Assembly: GCF_009834225.1 (NCBI RefSeq) | Contig: NZ_CP047176.1 | Coordinates: forward strand, 2,232,001 to 2,296,000 | Direction of reading: 5' to 3' | DNA length: 64,000 nucleotides | Source of the DNA: Rathayibacter sp. VKM Ac-2759 | GTDB lineage: Bacteria; Actinomycetota; Actinomycetes; Actinomycetales; Microbacteriaceae | Shown: positions 24,878 through 33,537 of the stretch, piece by piece | Layout: each line of letters begins with the position of its first letter | Numbering within the stretch: the stretch's first letter is position 1 | Translations under genes and position numbers: made by a program | The notes under the pieces: model-generated | The model's database searches: none | Seen by the model: only the letters and a program-made list of their open reading frames with translations | Told to the model about the DNA's origin: nothing

Positions 24878-25444
24878 ATGGCCGTCCTCCCCATCCGCAT
24901 CGCCGGCGACCCCGTCCTGCACGCCCCCGCCGCCCCCGTCACCGAGTTCGACGACTCGCTCCGGACCCTGGTCGCGGACATGTTCGAGACGATGGACACC
25001 GCACCCGGAGTCGGCCTCGCCGGCCCCCAGGTCGGGGTGCCGCTGCGGCTCTTCGTCTACGACTACGCGGCCGACGACGGCACCCCCCGCCGCGGAGTCG
25101 CGATCAACCCCGTGCTCTACATCACGCCCACTCCGCTCGGCGAGGCCGACGAGGACACCGAGGCGGAGGGGTGCCTGTCGTTCCCGGGCGAGCGGTTCCC
25201 GCTGCGGCGCTCGGAGCGGGCGATCCTGCGCGCGGTCGACCTCGACGGGAAGGCCTTCGAGATCGAAGCCGAGGGCTGGTTCGCCCGGGTGTTCCAGCAC
25301 GAGTTCGACCACCTCGACGGGGTGCTCTACACCGACCGCCTCGAGCACGAGTACCAGAAGCCGGTGGCGAAGATCACGCGCAAGCGCGGCTGGGGCGTGC
25401 CCGGTCAGTCGTGGCTGCCGGGGGTCGAGCACCTGGAGGACTGA
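24878..25444 (+). CDS. def: Peptide deformylase
   Basis: The protein has 188 residues. It removes the N-formyl group from nascent proteins. All three PDF motifs are intact: GVGLAGPQVG, EGCLSFPG (metal-binding Cys) and QHEFDHLDG (two metal His plus catalytic Glu). The start is set by the -10 at 24865 and by alignment length; an upstream in-frame ATG at 24809 would add 23 residues without support. It stands alone, not next to fmt, as in many actinobacteria. Confidence 0.96.
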   Translation: MAVLPIRIAGDPVLHAPAAPVTEFDDSLRTLVADMFETMDTAPGVGLAGPQVGVPLRLFVYDYAADDGTPRRGVAINPVLYITPTPLGEADEDTEAEGCLSFPGERFPLRRSERAILRAVDLDGKAFEIEAEGWFARVFQHEFDHLDGVLYTDRLEHEYQKPVAKITRKRGWGVPGQSWLPGVEHLED

Positions 25445-25505
25445 GGTCCGAGGGGCGCTGCCCGCTGAGCGAGGGGCTCGCGGGGCGGGCGGCGTCCGCG
25501 CCGGG

Positions 25506-26336
25506 TCAGGCGAGGTCGACGCCGTGGACTCCGTTGTGGTGGCGCAGCGCCGGGAAGGAGGCGGTGACCGAGCGGCCGACGCCCGGGGTCCGCTTCTCGC
25601 TGATGTCGCCTCCGAACAGGGCCGCGCGCTCGCGCAGCTCGGCGAGGGCCGGGCTGTCGATGCGCTCGGTGAGGGCGCGCAGATCGGCGTCGACGGCGCT
25701 CTCGTCACGCTCGGCGGCTCCGTGGCGCTCGCGGTCGTCGTCGACATCGACGCGCAGGCCGGTCGCGGTCCAGTTCGAGGTGATCCGCACCTCGGTCCCG
25801 GTTCCGCCCGAGGAGAGGGCCGCGTCGAACGCGTACTCGAGCACGCGCAGCACGGCCACCTCGGCGCCGTCCTGCAGCGGGAAGGGCTCGCCGTGACTCT
25901 GCTCGGCGACGACCAGCCCGCGCTCGCGGGCGTCGGCGAGGAGCGGCTCGCTGCTGCCGGTGAGCGGCAGCTCGCCCGGATCGACGGCGGCGACGGTCGC
26001 GATGCGGCGCAGCTGGGCGAGGGACGTCTCCGCCGCGCGCACCGCCCTGACGGCCGAGCGCGTCGCGGCGGCCGGGTCGCGCTCGATGGTGAGGCGGACG
26101 CTCTCGGCTTCCTCGACGACGTGCGAGGCGCTGCGGACGGCGAGCTGCTCGAGCTCGCCGACGATGCGGAGCCTGGCCTCCTGCTCGCCGACGACCATCT
26201 CGAGGCGCGCGGTACGGGCGGCCGCCTCCTCCTGCGACGCTCGGGCCTCACGCTCGGCGGCGACCGAGCGGCGCCAGAGCACCACGGCCGCGACGGCGAC
26301 GATCAGGGCGAGGACGAGGACGACGATCTCGAGCAC
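25506..26336 (-). CDS. Membrane-anchored histidine-kinase-like protein, probably degenerate
   Basis: The protein has 276 residues, and GGAGG precedes the ATG. It has one N-terminal membrane helix (MLEIVVLVLALIVAVAAVVLW), a Glu/Ala-rich coiled coil (about 25-60), a dimerisation-like helix pair (about 60-110) and a GHKL-ATPase-like C-terminal half with VLRVLEYAFDAALSSGG, LRERAALFGGDIS and a GVGRSVTASFP end. The HisKA_3 motif lacks a phospho-acceptor His, and the N box is reduced to EYAFDAAL without Asn. It may be a pseudokinase or scaffold. There is no partner response regulator nearby. It follows the RNA methyltransferase gene on the same strand. Confidence 0.6.
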   Translation of the reverse strand: MLEIVVLVLALIVAVAAVVLWRRSVAAEREARASQEEAAARTARLEMVVGEQEARLRIVGELEQLAVRSASHVVEEAESVRLTIERDPAAATRSAVRAVRAAETSLAQLRRIATVAAVDPGELPLTGSSEPLLADARERGLVVAEQSHGEPFPLQDGAEVAVLRVLEYAFDAALSSGGTGTEVRITSNWTATGLRVDVDDDRERHGAAERDESAVDADLRALTERIDSPALAELRERAALFGGDISEKRTPGVGRSVTASFPALRHHNGVHGVDLA

Positions 26337-26440
26337 GACGGCCTCCGGTTCGGGTCGAGGGGAACGGCGCGGGGGGACACCGGAGAGCGATGGTACTCGG
26401 GAGCGGAGGGCGCTGCCCGCCGCGCGGGTGGGGCTTGCGG

Positions 26441-27571
26441 TCAGGTCGCGTCGACGCGGGTGGAGCGGGTGACCGTGAACTTCCGGTCGCGGGCGACGAC
26501 CTTCGTCGGCCCGACCGAGCGGCGCAGCTCGGAGGGGTGCGCGAGGTGCGAGTTGAAGACCGTCCAGAGCTGGCCGCCCGGGCGGAGGATGCGGCCGGCC
26601 GCCCGGATCATGCGGTGCGCGACGAGGTCGGTGACGGCGCCGTCGGAGTGGAACGGCGGGTTGCAGAGGACGACGTCGACCGAGCCGTCGGCGAGCGTCG
26701 AGGCGTTGTCGTCGCGGAGGACGCGGATCCGATCGCCGAGGCCGTTCGCGCTCGCGGTGGCGAGGGCCGACTCCGTCGCGGCTCGCGAGGTGTCGGTGGC
26801 GATCACGGCGAGGTCGGGGCGCGAGCGGGCCAGCACGGCGGCCAGGACCCCGGTGCCGCAGCCGAGATCGACGGCGGTCCCCGCGGGCAGGGCGGAGAGG
26901 TCGAGCGCGGCGAGCAGGGCCCGGGTGCCGAGGTCGAGGCGCGCGCCGGAGAAGACCCCCGCGAGGGCGACCACGTCGAGGTCGGACTCGGGGAGCCTCC
27001 GCCGCTCGGCCTGCGGCGCCGGCGGCTGGTCGGCCCGCGCGGTGCTCGCGATCAGGGCGCGCGACTTCTGCCGCGCCAGGCTCACGTCGACGCGCTCGTA
27101 GCGGGCGGCGAGCACGTCGTTCATCCCGTGCGACATGTGCTTGATGCGGCCGGCGCCGATCAGCGCGGCCTCGGGTGCTGCGACGGCGGTCTCCGCCGCG
27201 ATCGACGCCAGCGCGTCGAGGGAGCGCGGGAGCCGGAGAAGGACGGCCTCGGCGCCCCGGGCCGCGGCGGACGCCGACTCGACGATCTCGAACGGCGCGA
27301 GCTCGATGCCCGCGGCGCGCACCGCCTCGGCGTTGGCCGCGAGGGCGAGCTCGGCGGTGATCGTGTCCTGGTTGACGCGGACCGGCACTCCGTCGGCCGC
27401 GAGGGCGAGGGTCAGAGCGCCGAACGCGTCGCCGACGACGCCGATCGGGCCGGTGAGCCCGCGCTCGACGACGAGATCGAGCAGGAGGCGATCGCTCGCG
27501 TCGACCGCGACGAGGGACACGCCCTCGACGTCGGGACGGCGGCGGAGGAGGTCGAGCACGTCGTCGCGCAT
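26441..27571 (-). CDS. Class I SAM-dependent RNA methyltransferase (RsmC/RlmG type)
   Basis: The protein has 376 residues from the ATG at 27571 (GGAGG 2 nt upstream). The N-terminal about 190 residues are a degenerate methyltransferase-like domain. The C-terminal half holds the SAM site VDLGCGTGVLAAVLA and the catalytic VLCNPPFH, the NPPF variant used by guanine-N2 rRNA methyltransferases. This tandem-domain architecture is that of RsmC and RlmG, so it probably makes m2G in 16S or 23S rRNA; which one cannot be told. It lies downstream of tRNA-Asn on the same strand, separated by a good terminator. Confidence 0.85.
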   Translation of the reverse strand: MRDDVLDLLRRRPDVEGVSLVAVDASDRLLLDLVVERGLTGPIGVVGDAFGALTLALAADGVPVRVNQDTITAELALAANAEAVRAAGIELAPFEIVESASAAARGAEAVLLRLPRSLDALASIAAETAVAAPEAALIGAGRIKHMSHGMNDVLAARYERVDVSLARQKSRALIASTARADQPPAPQAERRRLPESDLDVVALAGVFSGARLDLGTRALLAALDLSALPAGTAVDLGCGTGVLAAVLARSRPDLAVIATDTSRAATESALATASANGLGDRIRVLRDDNASTLADGSVDVVLCNPPFHSDGAVTDLVAHRMIRAAGRILRPGGQLWTVFNSHLAHPSELRRSVGPTKVVARDRKFTVTRSTRVDAT

Positions 27572-27630
27572 CGCGCCTCCGTTCGGGTTCGGGCCGCTCG
27601 GATCCGGGCCGCTCGCGCGCTTCCGGGCAA

Positions 27631-27666
27631 AGAAAAAGGGCCCGAGAGTGGAGTCCCAGGCCCTTC
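27631..27666 (-). terminator. Intrinsic terminator after tRNA-Asn
   Basis: On the minus strand AAGGGCC (27665-27659) pairs with GGCCCTT (27642-27636) and is followed by a T-rich run (complement of 27631-27637). This is the only classical U-tract terminator I see in the window. Confidence 0.85.
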
Positions 27667-27667
27667 G

Positions 27668-27740
27668 CTCCCCGACTTGGACTCGAACCAAGAACCTACC
27701 GGTTAACAGCCGATTGCTCTGCCAATTGAGCTATCGAGGA
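27668..27740 (-). tRNA. tRNA-Asn(GTT)
   Basis: This 73-nt cloverleaf has acceptor TCCTCGA/TCGGGGA, D-arm GCTCAATTGGCAGAGC, anticodon loop CTGTTAA (anticodon GTT), T-loop TTCGAGT and discriminator G as expected for Asn. Confidence 0.95.
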
Positions 27741-27834
27741 TCATCCGCTCACCCGGAGGTGAACAGCGCGTAGCTACTTTACCAAACTCTGCGCGCAGAC
27801 CAAATCGGCGGCGGCCCGTGCCCCGTCGTCCGGT

Positions 27835-28752
27835 TCAGTAGCCCGCGACCGCATCGACGACGCCGAGGAGCGGCTCGCCCGAGGCGAAGGCGGCGACGTT
27901 CGCGCGCACCCGCTCGGCGAGCAGCGGCGCCGTGATCTCGGGGGTGTCGGCGGTGTGCGGCGTGATCAGGCAGCGCGGCTCGCTCCAGAGCGGGTGCCCG
28001 TCGGGCAGCGGCTCCGGGTCGGTGACGTCGAGGGCGGCACCCGCGAGGCGTCCCCCGGCGAGGGCCGCGACGAGCGCGTCGGTGTCGATCAGGGTGCCCC
28101 GGGCGACGTTGACGAGGACGCAGTGGTCGGGCATCCGCTCGAGGATCTCCGCATCGACGAGTCCCGCCGTCGATCCCGTGGCCGCCGCGGCGAGCACGAC
28201 CACGTCGGCGTCGGCGACGGCGTCGGCCAGGCGGTCGGCGGTGACGGTCCTGTCGGCGCCCGCCATCGGCTCCGCCGTGCGCCGGACCACCGTGACGTGC
28301 GCGTCGAAGACGCTCAGCAGCCGCAGCAGCTCCGTGGCGATCCCGCCGGCGCCCACGACGACGACCCGCGAGCGGTGCAGGGTCGCCGCGCGCTTCGCGC
28401 CCCAGGAGTGCGCGCGGGCGCGCTCGGGCAGAGCGCGCAGCAGTGCGAGGGTCAGTGCGAGAGCGTGCTCGGCCACCGGCTCGGCGTAGGCGCCCTTGGC
28501 GCTGGTCCACAGCAGGTCCGAGCCCTCGAGGATCGCGGAGAACGCGTCCACCCCGGCCCAGGGCAGCTGCACCCAGCGGATGCCGGGGTGCGCCGCGAGG
28601 ACCGCCGACAGCTCGTCGATGCGGCCGTACGAGAGCCAGAGCAGCGCCTCGGGGTCGTCGTCCACGCCGACGACCCGGCCGCCGCCCGCCTCGACGGCGT
28701 CTGTGAAGACCGGCTTGGTGCGGGGCAGGACCGCGACGCGCGGACCGCTCAC
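27835..28752 (-). CDS. D-isomer-specific 2-hydroxyacid dehydrogenase
   Basis: The protein has 305 residues. NAD-dependent interconversion of a D-2-hydroxyacid and a 2-oxoacid is the family reaction. Visible features: Rossmann loop VVVGAGGIA (about 130), catalytic Arg in NVARGTLID (about 219), Glu in DVTDPEPLP and His in TPHTA. The N-terminal substrate domain is shorter than in classical DDH/PGDH. The GTG start overlaps the stop of the upstream ABC ATPase as GTGA, so it is translationally coupled to the peptide-type ABC operon. A metabolic link between imported ligand and a hydroxyacid is likely but unproven. Confidence 0.88.
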   Translation of the reverse strand: MSGPRVAVLPRTKPVFTDAVEAGGGRVVGVDDDPEALLWLSYGRIDELSAVLAAHPGIRWVQLPWAGVDAFSAILEGSDLLWTSAKGAYAEPVAEHALALTLALLRALPERARAHSWGAKRAATLHRSRVVVVGAGGIATELLRLLSVFDAHVTVVRRTAEPMAGADRTVTADRLADAVADADVVVLAAAATGSTAGLVDAEILERMPDHCVLVNVARGTLIDTDALVAALAGGRLAGAALDVTDPEPLPDGHPLWSEPRCLITPHTADTPEITAPLLAERVRANVAAFASGEPLLGVVDAVAGY

Positions 28753-29618
28753 GCCTGCTCCTCCGCCTGAACGACGCGCAGCGCCCGGCTCGCGTCGAAG
28801 CGCTCGTACTCGGCGAACGCGGAGCCGAGCTCGCGCACGTACGGGTGCTGCGCGCCGGTGAGCACCTCGAGGAGCGGACCGTAGGCGACGACCTCGCCGC
28901 CGACCAGGACGGCGACGCGGTCGGTCGCCCGGCTCAGCACGTCGATGTCGTGGCTGACGACCACCGCCGCGAAGCCCTCGCGCCGGCGCAGATCGGCCAG
29001 GAGGTCGACGATCGACTCGCGGACGGTCGCGTCGATGCCCGAGGTCGGCTCGTCGGCGATGAGCACCTTCGGGCCGAGCACGAGTGCGCGGGCGATCGCG
29101 ACGCGCTGACGCTGACCGCTCGAGAGCTCGTAGGGGAAGCGGTCGAGCAGGAACAGCGGGAGGTGCACCGAGTCGAGCAGCGTCGCGACCCGCACGGCGG
29201 CCTCGCGCGGGTCGTAGTGCCGGTCGCGGAGGAAGATCGGCTCGGCGATCAGCTCCGACACGGTCAGCTCGGGCCGGAGGACCGCGCCGGCGTCCTGGGC
29301 GAGGTACGCGACGTCGAAGGTGAAGCGCTTGATCGCGCGAGCGGGCAGGTGGCGGAGGCGGTGCCCGGCGACGGTCGCGTCGCCTCCGACGATCACGGGC
29401 CGCACGCGCGCACTGTCGCCGCCGAGCCCCTCGCCGCCGAGGACCCGCGCCAGCGTCGACTTGCCCGATCCGCTGCCGCCGAGCACGCCGAGCACCTCGC
29501 CGGGCTCCACGCGCAGGCTCACCCCGCGCAGCGCCGTCCAGCGCCGGCTGATCCCGCGCGGCGGGTACTCGACGCTCAGGTCGTCGACGACGATGGGCGC
29601 CTCGGCGGCTGCGCTCAT
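28749..29618 (-). CDS. ABC transporter ATP-binding protein (DppF-like, third ATPase domain of the operon)
   Basis: The protein has 289 residues and one nucleotide-binding domain: Walker A GGSGSGKST, Q-loop YLAQDAG, signature LSSGQRQRVAIARAL, Walker [13 protein letters not shown] and switch His in VVSHD. The signature starts LSSGQ rather than LSGGQ. It overlaps its neighbours on both sides (ATGA and GTGA). The upstream gene already encodes two fused ATPase domains, so this is an extra one for a transporter with two permeases. Confidence 0.9.
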   Translation of the reverse strand: MSAAAEAPIVVDDLSVEYPPRGISRRWTALRGVSLRVEPGEVLGVLGGSGSGKSTLARVLGGEGLGGDSARVRPVIVGGDATVAGHRLRHLPARAIKRFTFDVAYLAQDAGAVLRPELTVSELIAEPIFLRDRHYDPREAAVRVATLLDSVHLPLFLLDRFPYELSSGQRQRVAIARALVLGPKVLIADEPTSGIDATVRESIVDLLADLRRREGFAAVVVSHDIDVLSRATDRVAVLVGGEVVAYGPLLEVLTGAQHPYVRELGSAFAEYERFDASRALRVVQAEEQA

Positions 29619-31342
29619 GCCGTCCGCTCCGCCCGGGTGATGCGGCGGAGGAGCTCGCGGCGCTCGGCCTGCTCGGCCGGATCGGGCACGGGCAGGGAGG
29701 CGAGCAGGCGCTGGGTGTACGGGTGCTTCGGTGCCGAGAGGACCTCCTCCCCCGTGCCCTCCTCGACCAGCTCGCCGCGGTAGAGCACCGCGATCCGGTC
29801 GGCCAGCAGGTCGACGACCGCGAGGTCGTGGCTGATGAAGAGCGACGCGAAGCCGAACTCCTTCTGCAGCTCCGCGAACAGCTCGAGCACCCTCGCCTGC
29901 ACCGAGACGTCGAGCGCGGAGGTGGGCTCGTCGGCGATCAGCAGCTTCGGCTCCAGCGCCAGGGCGCGCGCGAGGCTGGCGCGCTGACGCTGCCCGCCCG
30001 AGAGCTCGTGCGGGTAGCGGTCGCCGTAGGAGCGCGGCAGCTGCACCGCCTCGAGCAGCTCGTCGACGCGGCCGCGGGCCGATCCGGTGTCGCGGGAGCG
30101 CCCGTGCACGATCAGCGGCTCGGCGACGCCCTCCGCGATCGTCAGCAGCGGGTTGAAGCTCGAGCCCGGGTCCTGGAACACGAAGCCGATGTCGCCGCGG
30201 ACCGGGCGGAAGCTGCGCTCGCGGATCCCGCGCATCTCCTTGCCGAGCACGCGGAGCGAGCCTCCGGTGACCGTGGTGAGACCGGCGATCGCACGCCCGA
30301 TGGTCGTCTTGCCCGAACCGCTCTCGCCGACGAGACCGAGCACCTCGCCCGCGCGGATGCGGAAGGAGACGCCGTCGACCGCGACGAAGCCGGGGCGGCC
30401 GAGACGGCCGGGGTACTGGATCCGCAGACCGTCCGCCTCGACGAGGACCTCGGCCTCGGGTGCCTGCGCCCGTTCGATCGCTCGCACCTTGGCGCGCTCG
30501 ACTCCCTGGCCGACGTGCGGGACGGCCGCGAGGAGCTTCCTCGTGTACTCGGCCTTCGGAGCCGAGAACAGCTCGGCGACCGGTGCCTGCTCGACCAGCT
30601 CGCCCTGGTACATCACGGCGACACGGTCGGCGAGGTCGGCCACCACGCCCATGTTGTGCGTGATCAGGACGATCGAGGTGCCGAAGTCGTCGCGGCAGCG
30701 GCGGAGCAGGTCGAGGATCTCGGCCTGCACCGTCACGTCGAGCGCGGTCGTCGGCTCGTCGGCCACGATCAGCCCGGGGTCGAGGACCAGCGCCATCGCG
30801 ATCACGACGCGCTGCTTCTGCCCGCCCGAGAACTGGTGCGGGTAGTAGTCGACCCGCTTCTCGGGATCGGGGATGCCGACGGTCCGGAGGACGTCGATCG
30901 CGCGGGCCCGCGCCTCCTTCTTCGACACCGTGCCGTGGGCGCGGAGCCCCTCGGCGATCTGCCATCCGACGGTGAAGACGGGGTTCAGCGCGGTCGACGG
31001 CTCCTGGAACACCATCGCCACATCGGTGCCGCGGATCTCGCGCAGGCGCGACTTCGGCACCGAGACGACGTCGGTCGCCGAGCTCCCGTCCTTCTTCGAG
31101 AGCAGCACGACGCCCGAGGCGGTGGCCGTCTCGGGCAGGAGCCCGAGGATGGTCTTCGCGGTCACGGTCTTGCCGCTACCCGACTCCCCCACGATCGCGA
31201 GCACCTCGCCGCGCTCGACCCGGAGGCTGACTCCGGCGACCGCGCGCACGGCGCCCCGGTCGCTGGCGAAGGCGACCTCGAGATCGGTGATGTCGACGAT
31301 CGGCCGGTCGCCCGCGGCGTCGTGCGGTCGGGTCTCGCTCAT
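29615..31342 (-). CDS. ABC transporter ATP-binding protein with two fused ATPase domains (DppD-DppF fusion)
   Basis: The protein has 575 residues. NBD1 (about 15-275): Walker A GESGSGKT, signature [15 protein letters not shown], Walker [13 protein letters not shown], switch LITHN. NBD2 (about 310-560): Walker A GESGSGKT, signature [15 protein letters not shown], Walker [13 protein letters not shown], switch FISHD. Both sites appear catalytically complete. The fusion energises uptake of peptides or similar solutes by the adjacent DppB/DppC-type permeases. Its start overlaps the permease stop as ATGA. C-terminal oligopeptide-transporter extensions ([13 protein letters not shown]) are present. 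Confidence 0.93.
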   Translation of the reverse strand: MSETRPHDAAGDRPIVDITDLEVAFASDRGAVRAVAGVSLRVERGEVLAIVGESGSGKTVTAKTILGLLPETATASGVVLLSKKDGSSATDVVSVPKSRLREIRGTDVAMVFQEPSTALNPVFTVGWQIAEGLRAHGTVSKKEARARAIDVLRTVGIPDPEKRVDYYPHQFSGGQKQRVVIAMALVLDPGLIVADEPTTALDVTVQAEILDLLRRCRDDFGTSIVLITHNMGVVADLADRVAVMYQGELVEQAPVAELFSAPKAEYTRKLLAAVPHVGQGVERAKVRAIERAQAPEAEVLVEADGLRIQYPGRLGRPGFVAVDGVSFRIRAGEVLGLVGESGSGKTTIGRAIAGLTTVTGGSLRVLGKEMRGIRERSFRPVRGDIGFVFQDPGSSFNPLLTIAEGVAEPLIVHGRSRDTGSARGRVDELLEAVQLPRSYGDRYPHELSGGQRQRASLARALALEPKLLIADEPTSALDVSVQARVLELFAELQKEFGFASLFISHDLAVVDLLADRIAVLYRGELVEEGTGEEVLSAPKHPYTQRLLASLPVPDPAEQAERRELLRRITRAERTA

Positions 31343-32394
31343 CGGGTCTGCTCCGTTCCGGCGCTGGGATCGTGCCCCGGCGTCTCGAGGCCGTCGGCGA
31401 CGAGCACGCCGCCCGGGACGACCGAGGTCGCGGCGATGTCGCCGGCACTCGCGGCCACCGCGCGCCGGCCGCGCAGGCGCGGGTCGGCGAGGTCGTTCAG
31501 GCTCTCGCCGACGAGGGTGATGCCGACCACGACGAGGACGATCGCGAGGCCGGGGAACACCGAGGTCCACCAGATCCCGCTCGTGACGTCGGACAGCGCC
31601 TTGTTGAGGTCGTAGCCCCACTCGGCCGCCGACGTCGGCTCGATGCCGAAGCCGAGGAAGCCCAGGCCCGCCAGGGTGAGGATCGCCTCGGACGAGTTGA
31701 GGGTGAAGATCAGCGGGAGGGTGCGGGTGGCGTTCCGCAGGACGTGACGGAACATGATCCGCGGCGTCGAGGCTCCGATGACCTTCGCCGACTCGACGAA
31801 CGCGTCGCCCTTGATGCGCACCGTCTCGGCCCGGATCACGCGGAAGTACTGCGGGATGTAGACCACGGTGATCGAGATCGCCGCGGCGAAGATGCCCGCC
31901 CACAGGTTCGACTGGCCTCCCGAGATCACGATCGACATGACGATCGCGAGCAGCAGCGTCGGGAACGCGTAGATCGCGTCGCAGATCACGACGAGGACGC
32001 GGTCGAGCCAGCCGCCGAGGTAGCCGGAGACGAGGCCGAGGAACACGCCCGCGAAGATCGAGAGCACGACGGCCACGACGATGACGAGGAACGCGGTCTG
32101 CGCTCCCCAGAGCACCCGCGAGAGCACGTCGTAGCCGCCGACGGTGGTGCCGAGGAGGTGCTCGGCGCTCGGCGGCTGCTGGGCGCCGAACGCTCCGTCG
32201 TCGGAGCGCAGCTGCGAGTAGCCGTAGGGCGCGAGCAGCGGAGCGAAGAGCGCGACCAGCAGGAACGCTCCGGTGATCACGAGGCCGGCGACGAGCATCC
32301 CGCGCTGGAGGCCGACGCTCTGCCGGAGCTGGTGGACGACCGGGAGCCGGTCGACGAGGCGACGGCGCGGGCGTGCCGGTGCGGTGGTGGCCAT
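31339..32394 (-). CDS. ABC transporter permease, DppC/OppC type
   Basis: The protein has 351 residues from the ATG at 32394. A cytoplasmic Arg-rich N-terminus, first helix GMLVAGLVITGAFLLVALFAP and a periplasmic segment with HLLGTTVGGYDVLSR precede five further helices. The EAA loop for ATPase contact reads ESAKVIGASTPRIMFRHVL. A C-terminal extension after NDLADPRLRGRR (about 45 residues, Gly/Ala/Asp-rich) is longer than usual. Subunit of the peptide-type importer; 2-bp gap to the upstream DppB permease. Confidence 0.92.
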   Translation of the reverse strand: MATTAPARPRRRLVDRLPVVHQLRQSVGLQRGMLVAGLVITGAFLLVALFAPLLAPYGYSQLRSDDGAFGAQQPPSAEHLLGTTVGGYDVLSRVLWGAQTAFLVIVVAVVLSIFAGVFLGLVSGYLGGWLDRVLVVICDAIYAFPTLLLAIVMSIVISGGQSNLWAGIFAAAISITVVYIPQYFRVIRAETVRIKGDAFVESAKVIGASTPRIMFRHVLRNATRTLPLIFTLNSSEAILTLAGLGFLGFGIEPTSAAEWGYDLNKALSDVTSGIWWTSVFPGLAIVLVVVGITLVGESLNDLADPRLRGRRAVAASAGDIAATSVVPGGVLVADGLETPGHDPSAGTEQTR

Positions 32395-32396
32395 GG

Positions 32397-33473
32397 TCAG
32401 TACCTCACTCGCGGGTCGATGAGCGCCGCGATGACGTCGACGATGAAGTTGGTCAGCGCCACGATCACCGCGAGCAGGGCGACGATGCCCTGGACGGCCA
32501 CGAAGTCGCGTGCCTGGAGGTACTCGGCGAGCTGGAAGCCGAGGCCCTTCCACTCGAAGGTGGTCTCGGTCAGGACCGCGCCGCCCAGGAGCAGGGCGAT
32601 CTGGAGGCCGATGACCGTGATGATCGGGATCAGCGCCGGCCGGTACGCGTGGGTGCGCACGAGGCGGAACTCGCTGACACCGCGCGAGCGGGCCGCGTCG
32701 ACGTAGTCGGTGCCGAGGGTGCCGATCACGTTCGTGCGCACCAGGCGGAGGAAGATGCCGGCGGTCAGCAGGCCCAGCGCGATCGCGGGCAGCACCGCGT
32801 GCGAGAGCACGTCGGCGACCGCAGCAGGATCGCCGGTCTGGATCGCGTCGATCAGGTAGATCCCGGTCTTGTTCTCGAGGAACTGCAGCGAGAGCTCGGT
32901 GCCGGTGGTCGCGCGACCCGCCACCGGGAACCACTTGAGCCAGACCGAGAAGACGAGCTTCAGCAGCAGGCCCGCGAAGAAGACGGGAGTCGCGTAGCAG
33001 AGGATCGCGAAGATGCGCAGGACCGCGTCGGGCGTGCGGTCGCGGTGGTACGCGGCGAGCATCCCGAGCGGGATGCCGACCACGAACGCCACGATGAGGG
33101 CGTAGAACGCGAGCTCGACCGTCGCGGCGCCGTAGGTGAGCAGCACCTCGGTGACGGGCCGGTTGTCGCTCAGCGTGGTGCCGAAGTCGCCGGTGAGCAG
33201 CTGGCCGAGGTACTCGACGTACTGCACGATCAGCGGCCGGTCGTAGCCGGCGGCGGCGACGCGCTCGGCGAGCTGTTCGGCCGTGAGGCGCCCGCCGAGG
33301 GCCGCCGTGATCGGGTCGCCCGTCGTGCGCATGAGCAGGAACACCAGCGTCACGAGGATGAAGACGGTCGGGATGATGAGCAGGAACCGGACGAGCAGGT
33401 AGCGCCCGAGTCCGCCTCCCGAGCCCCGCGAGCGCCGGGTGGGCGCAGGCGGTGCCGCCGTGGCTGTCGTCAC
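32397..33473 (-). CDS. ABC transporter permease, DppB/OppB type
   Basis: The protein has 358 residues from a GTG. First helix YLLVRFLLIIPTVFILVTLVFLLMR is followed by the extracytoplasmic DPITAALGG segment. Five more helices follow; the EAA loop is DYVDAARSRGVSEFRLVRTHAYRP and the C-terminus is IDPRVRY, typical of DppB. A 60-residue insertion between helices (LKWFPVAGRATTGTELSLQFLENKT) is the usual periplasmic loop. It forms the translocation channel with the DppC-type permease downstream. Confidence 0.92.
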   Translation of the reverse strand: MTTATAAPPAPTRRSRGSGGGLGRYLLVRFLLIIPTVFILVTLVFLLMRTTGDPITAALGGRLTAEQLAERVAAAGYDRPLIVQYVEYLGQLLTGDFGTTLSDNRPVTEVLLTYGAATVELAFYALIVAFVVGIPLGMLAAYHRDRTPDAVLRIFAILCYATPVFFAGLLLKLVFSVWLKWFPVAGRATTGTELSLQFLENKTGIYLIDAIQTGDPAAVADVLSHAVLPAIALGLLTAGIFLRLVRTNVIGTLGTDYVDAARSRGVSEFRLVRTHAYRPALIPIITVIGLQIALLLGGAVLTETTFEWKGLGFQLAEYLQARDFVAVQGIVALLAVIVALTNFIVDVIAALIDPRVRY

Positions 33474-33494
33474 GTGATGCCTTTCGTGGAGAAA

Positions 33495-33526
33495 GGCCGG
33501 CGCCTCCCGAGGAGGAGGCGCCGGCC
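33495..33526 (-). terminator. Strong intercistronic hairpin after the binding-protein gene
   Basis: GGCCGGCGCCTCC (33495-33507) and GGAGGCGCCGGCC (33514-33526) are perfect 13-bp arms with a 6-nt loop; TTTC follows on the minus strand. It lies between the substrate-binding protein and permease genes, where such hairpins lower expression of the downstream genes relative to the binding protein. Confidence 0.6.
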
Positions 33527-33537
33527 CGAGGGGTGGA

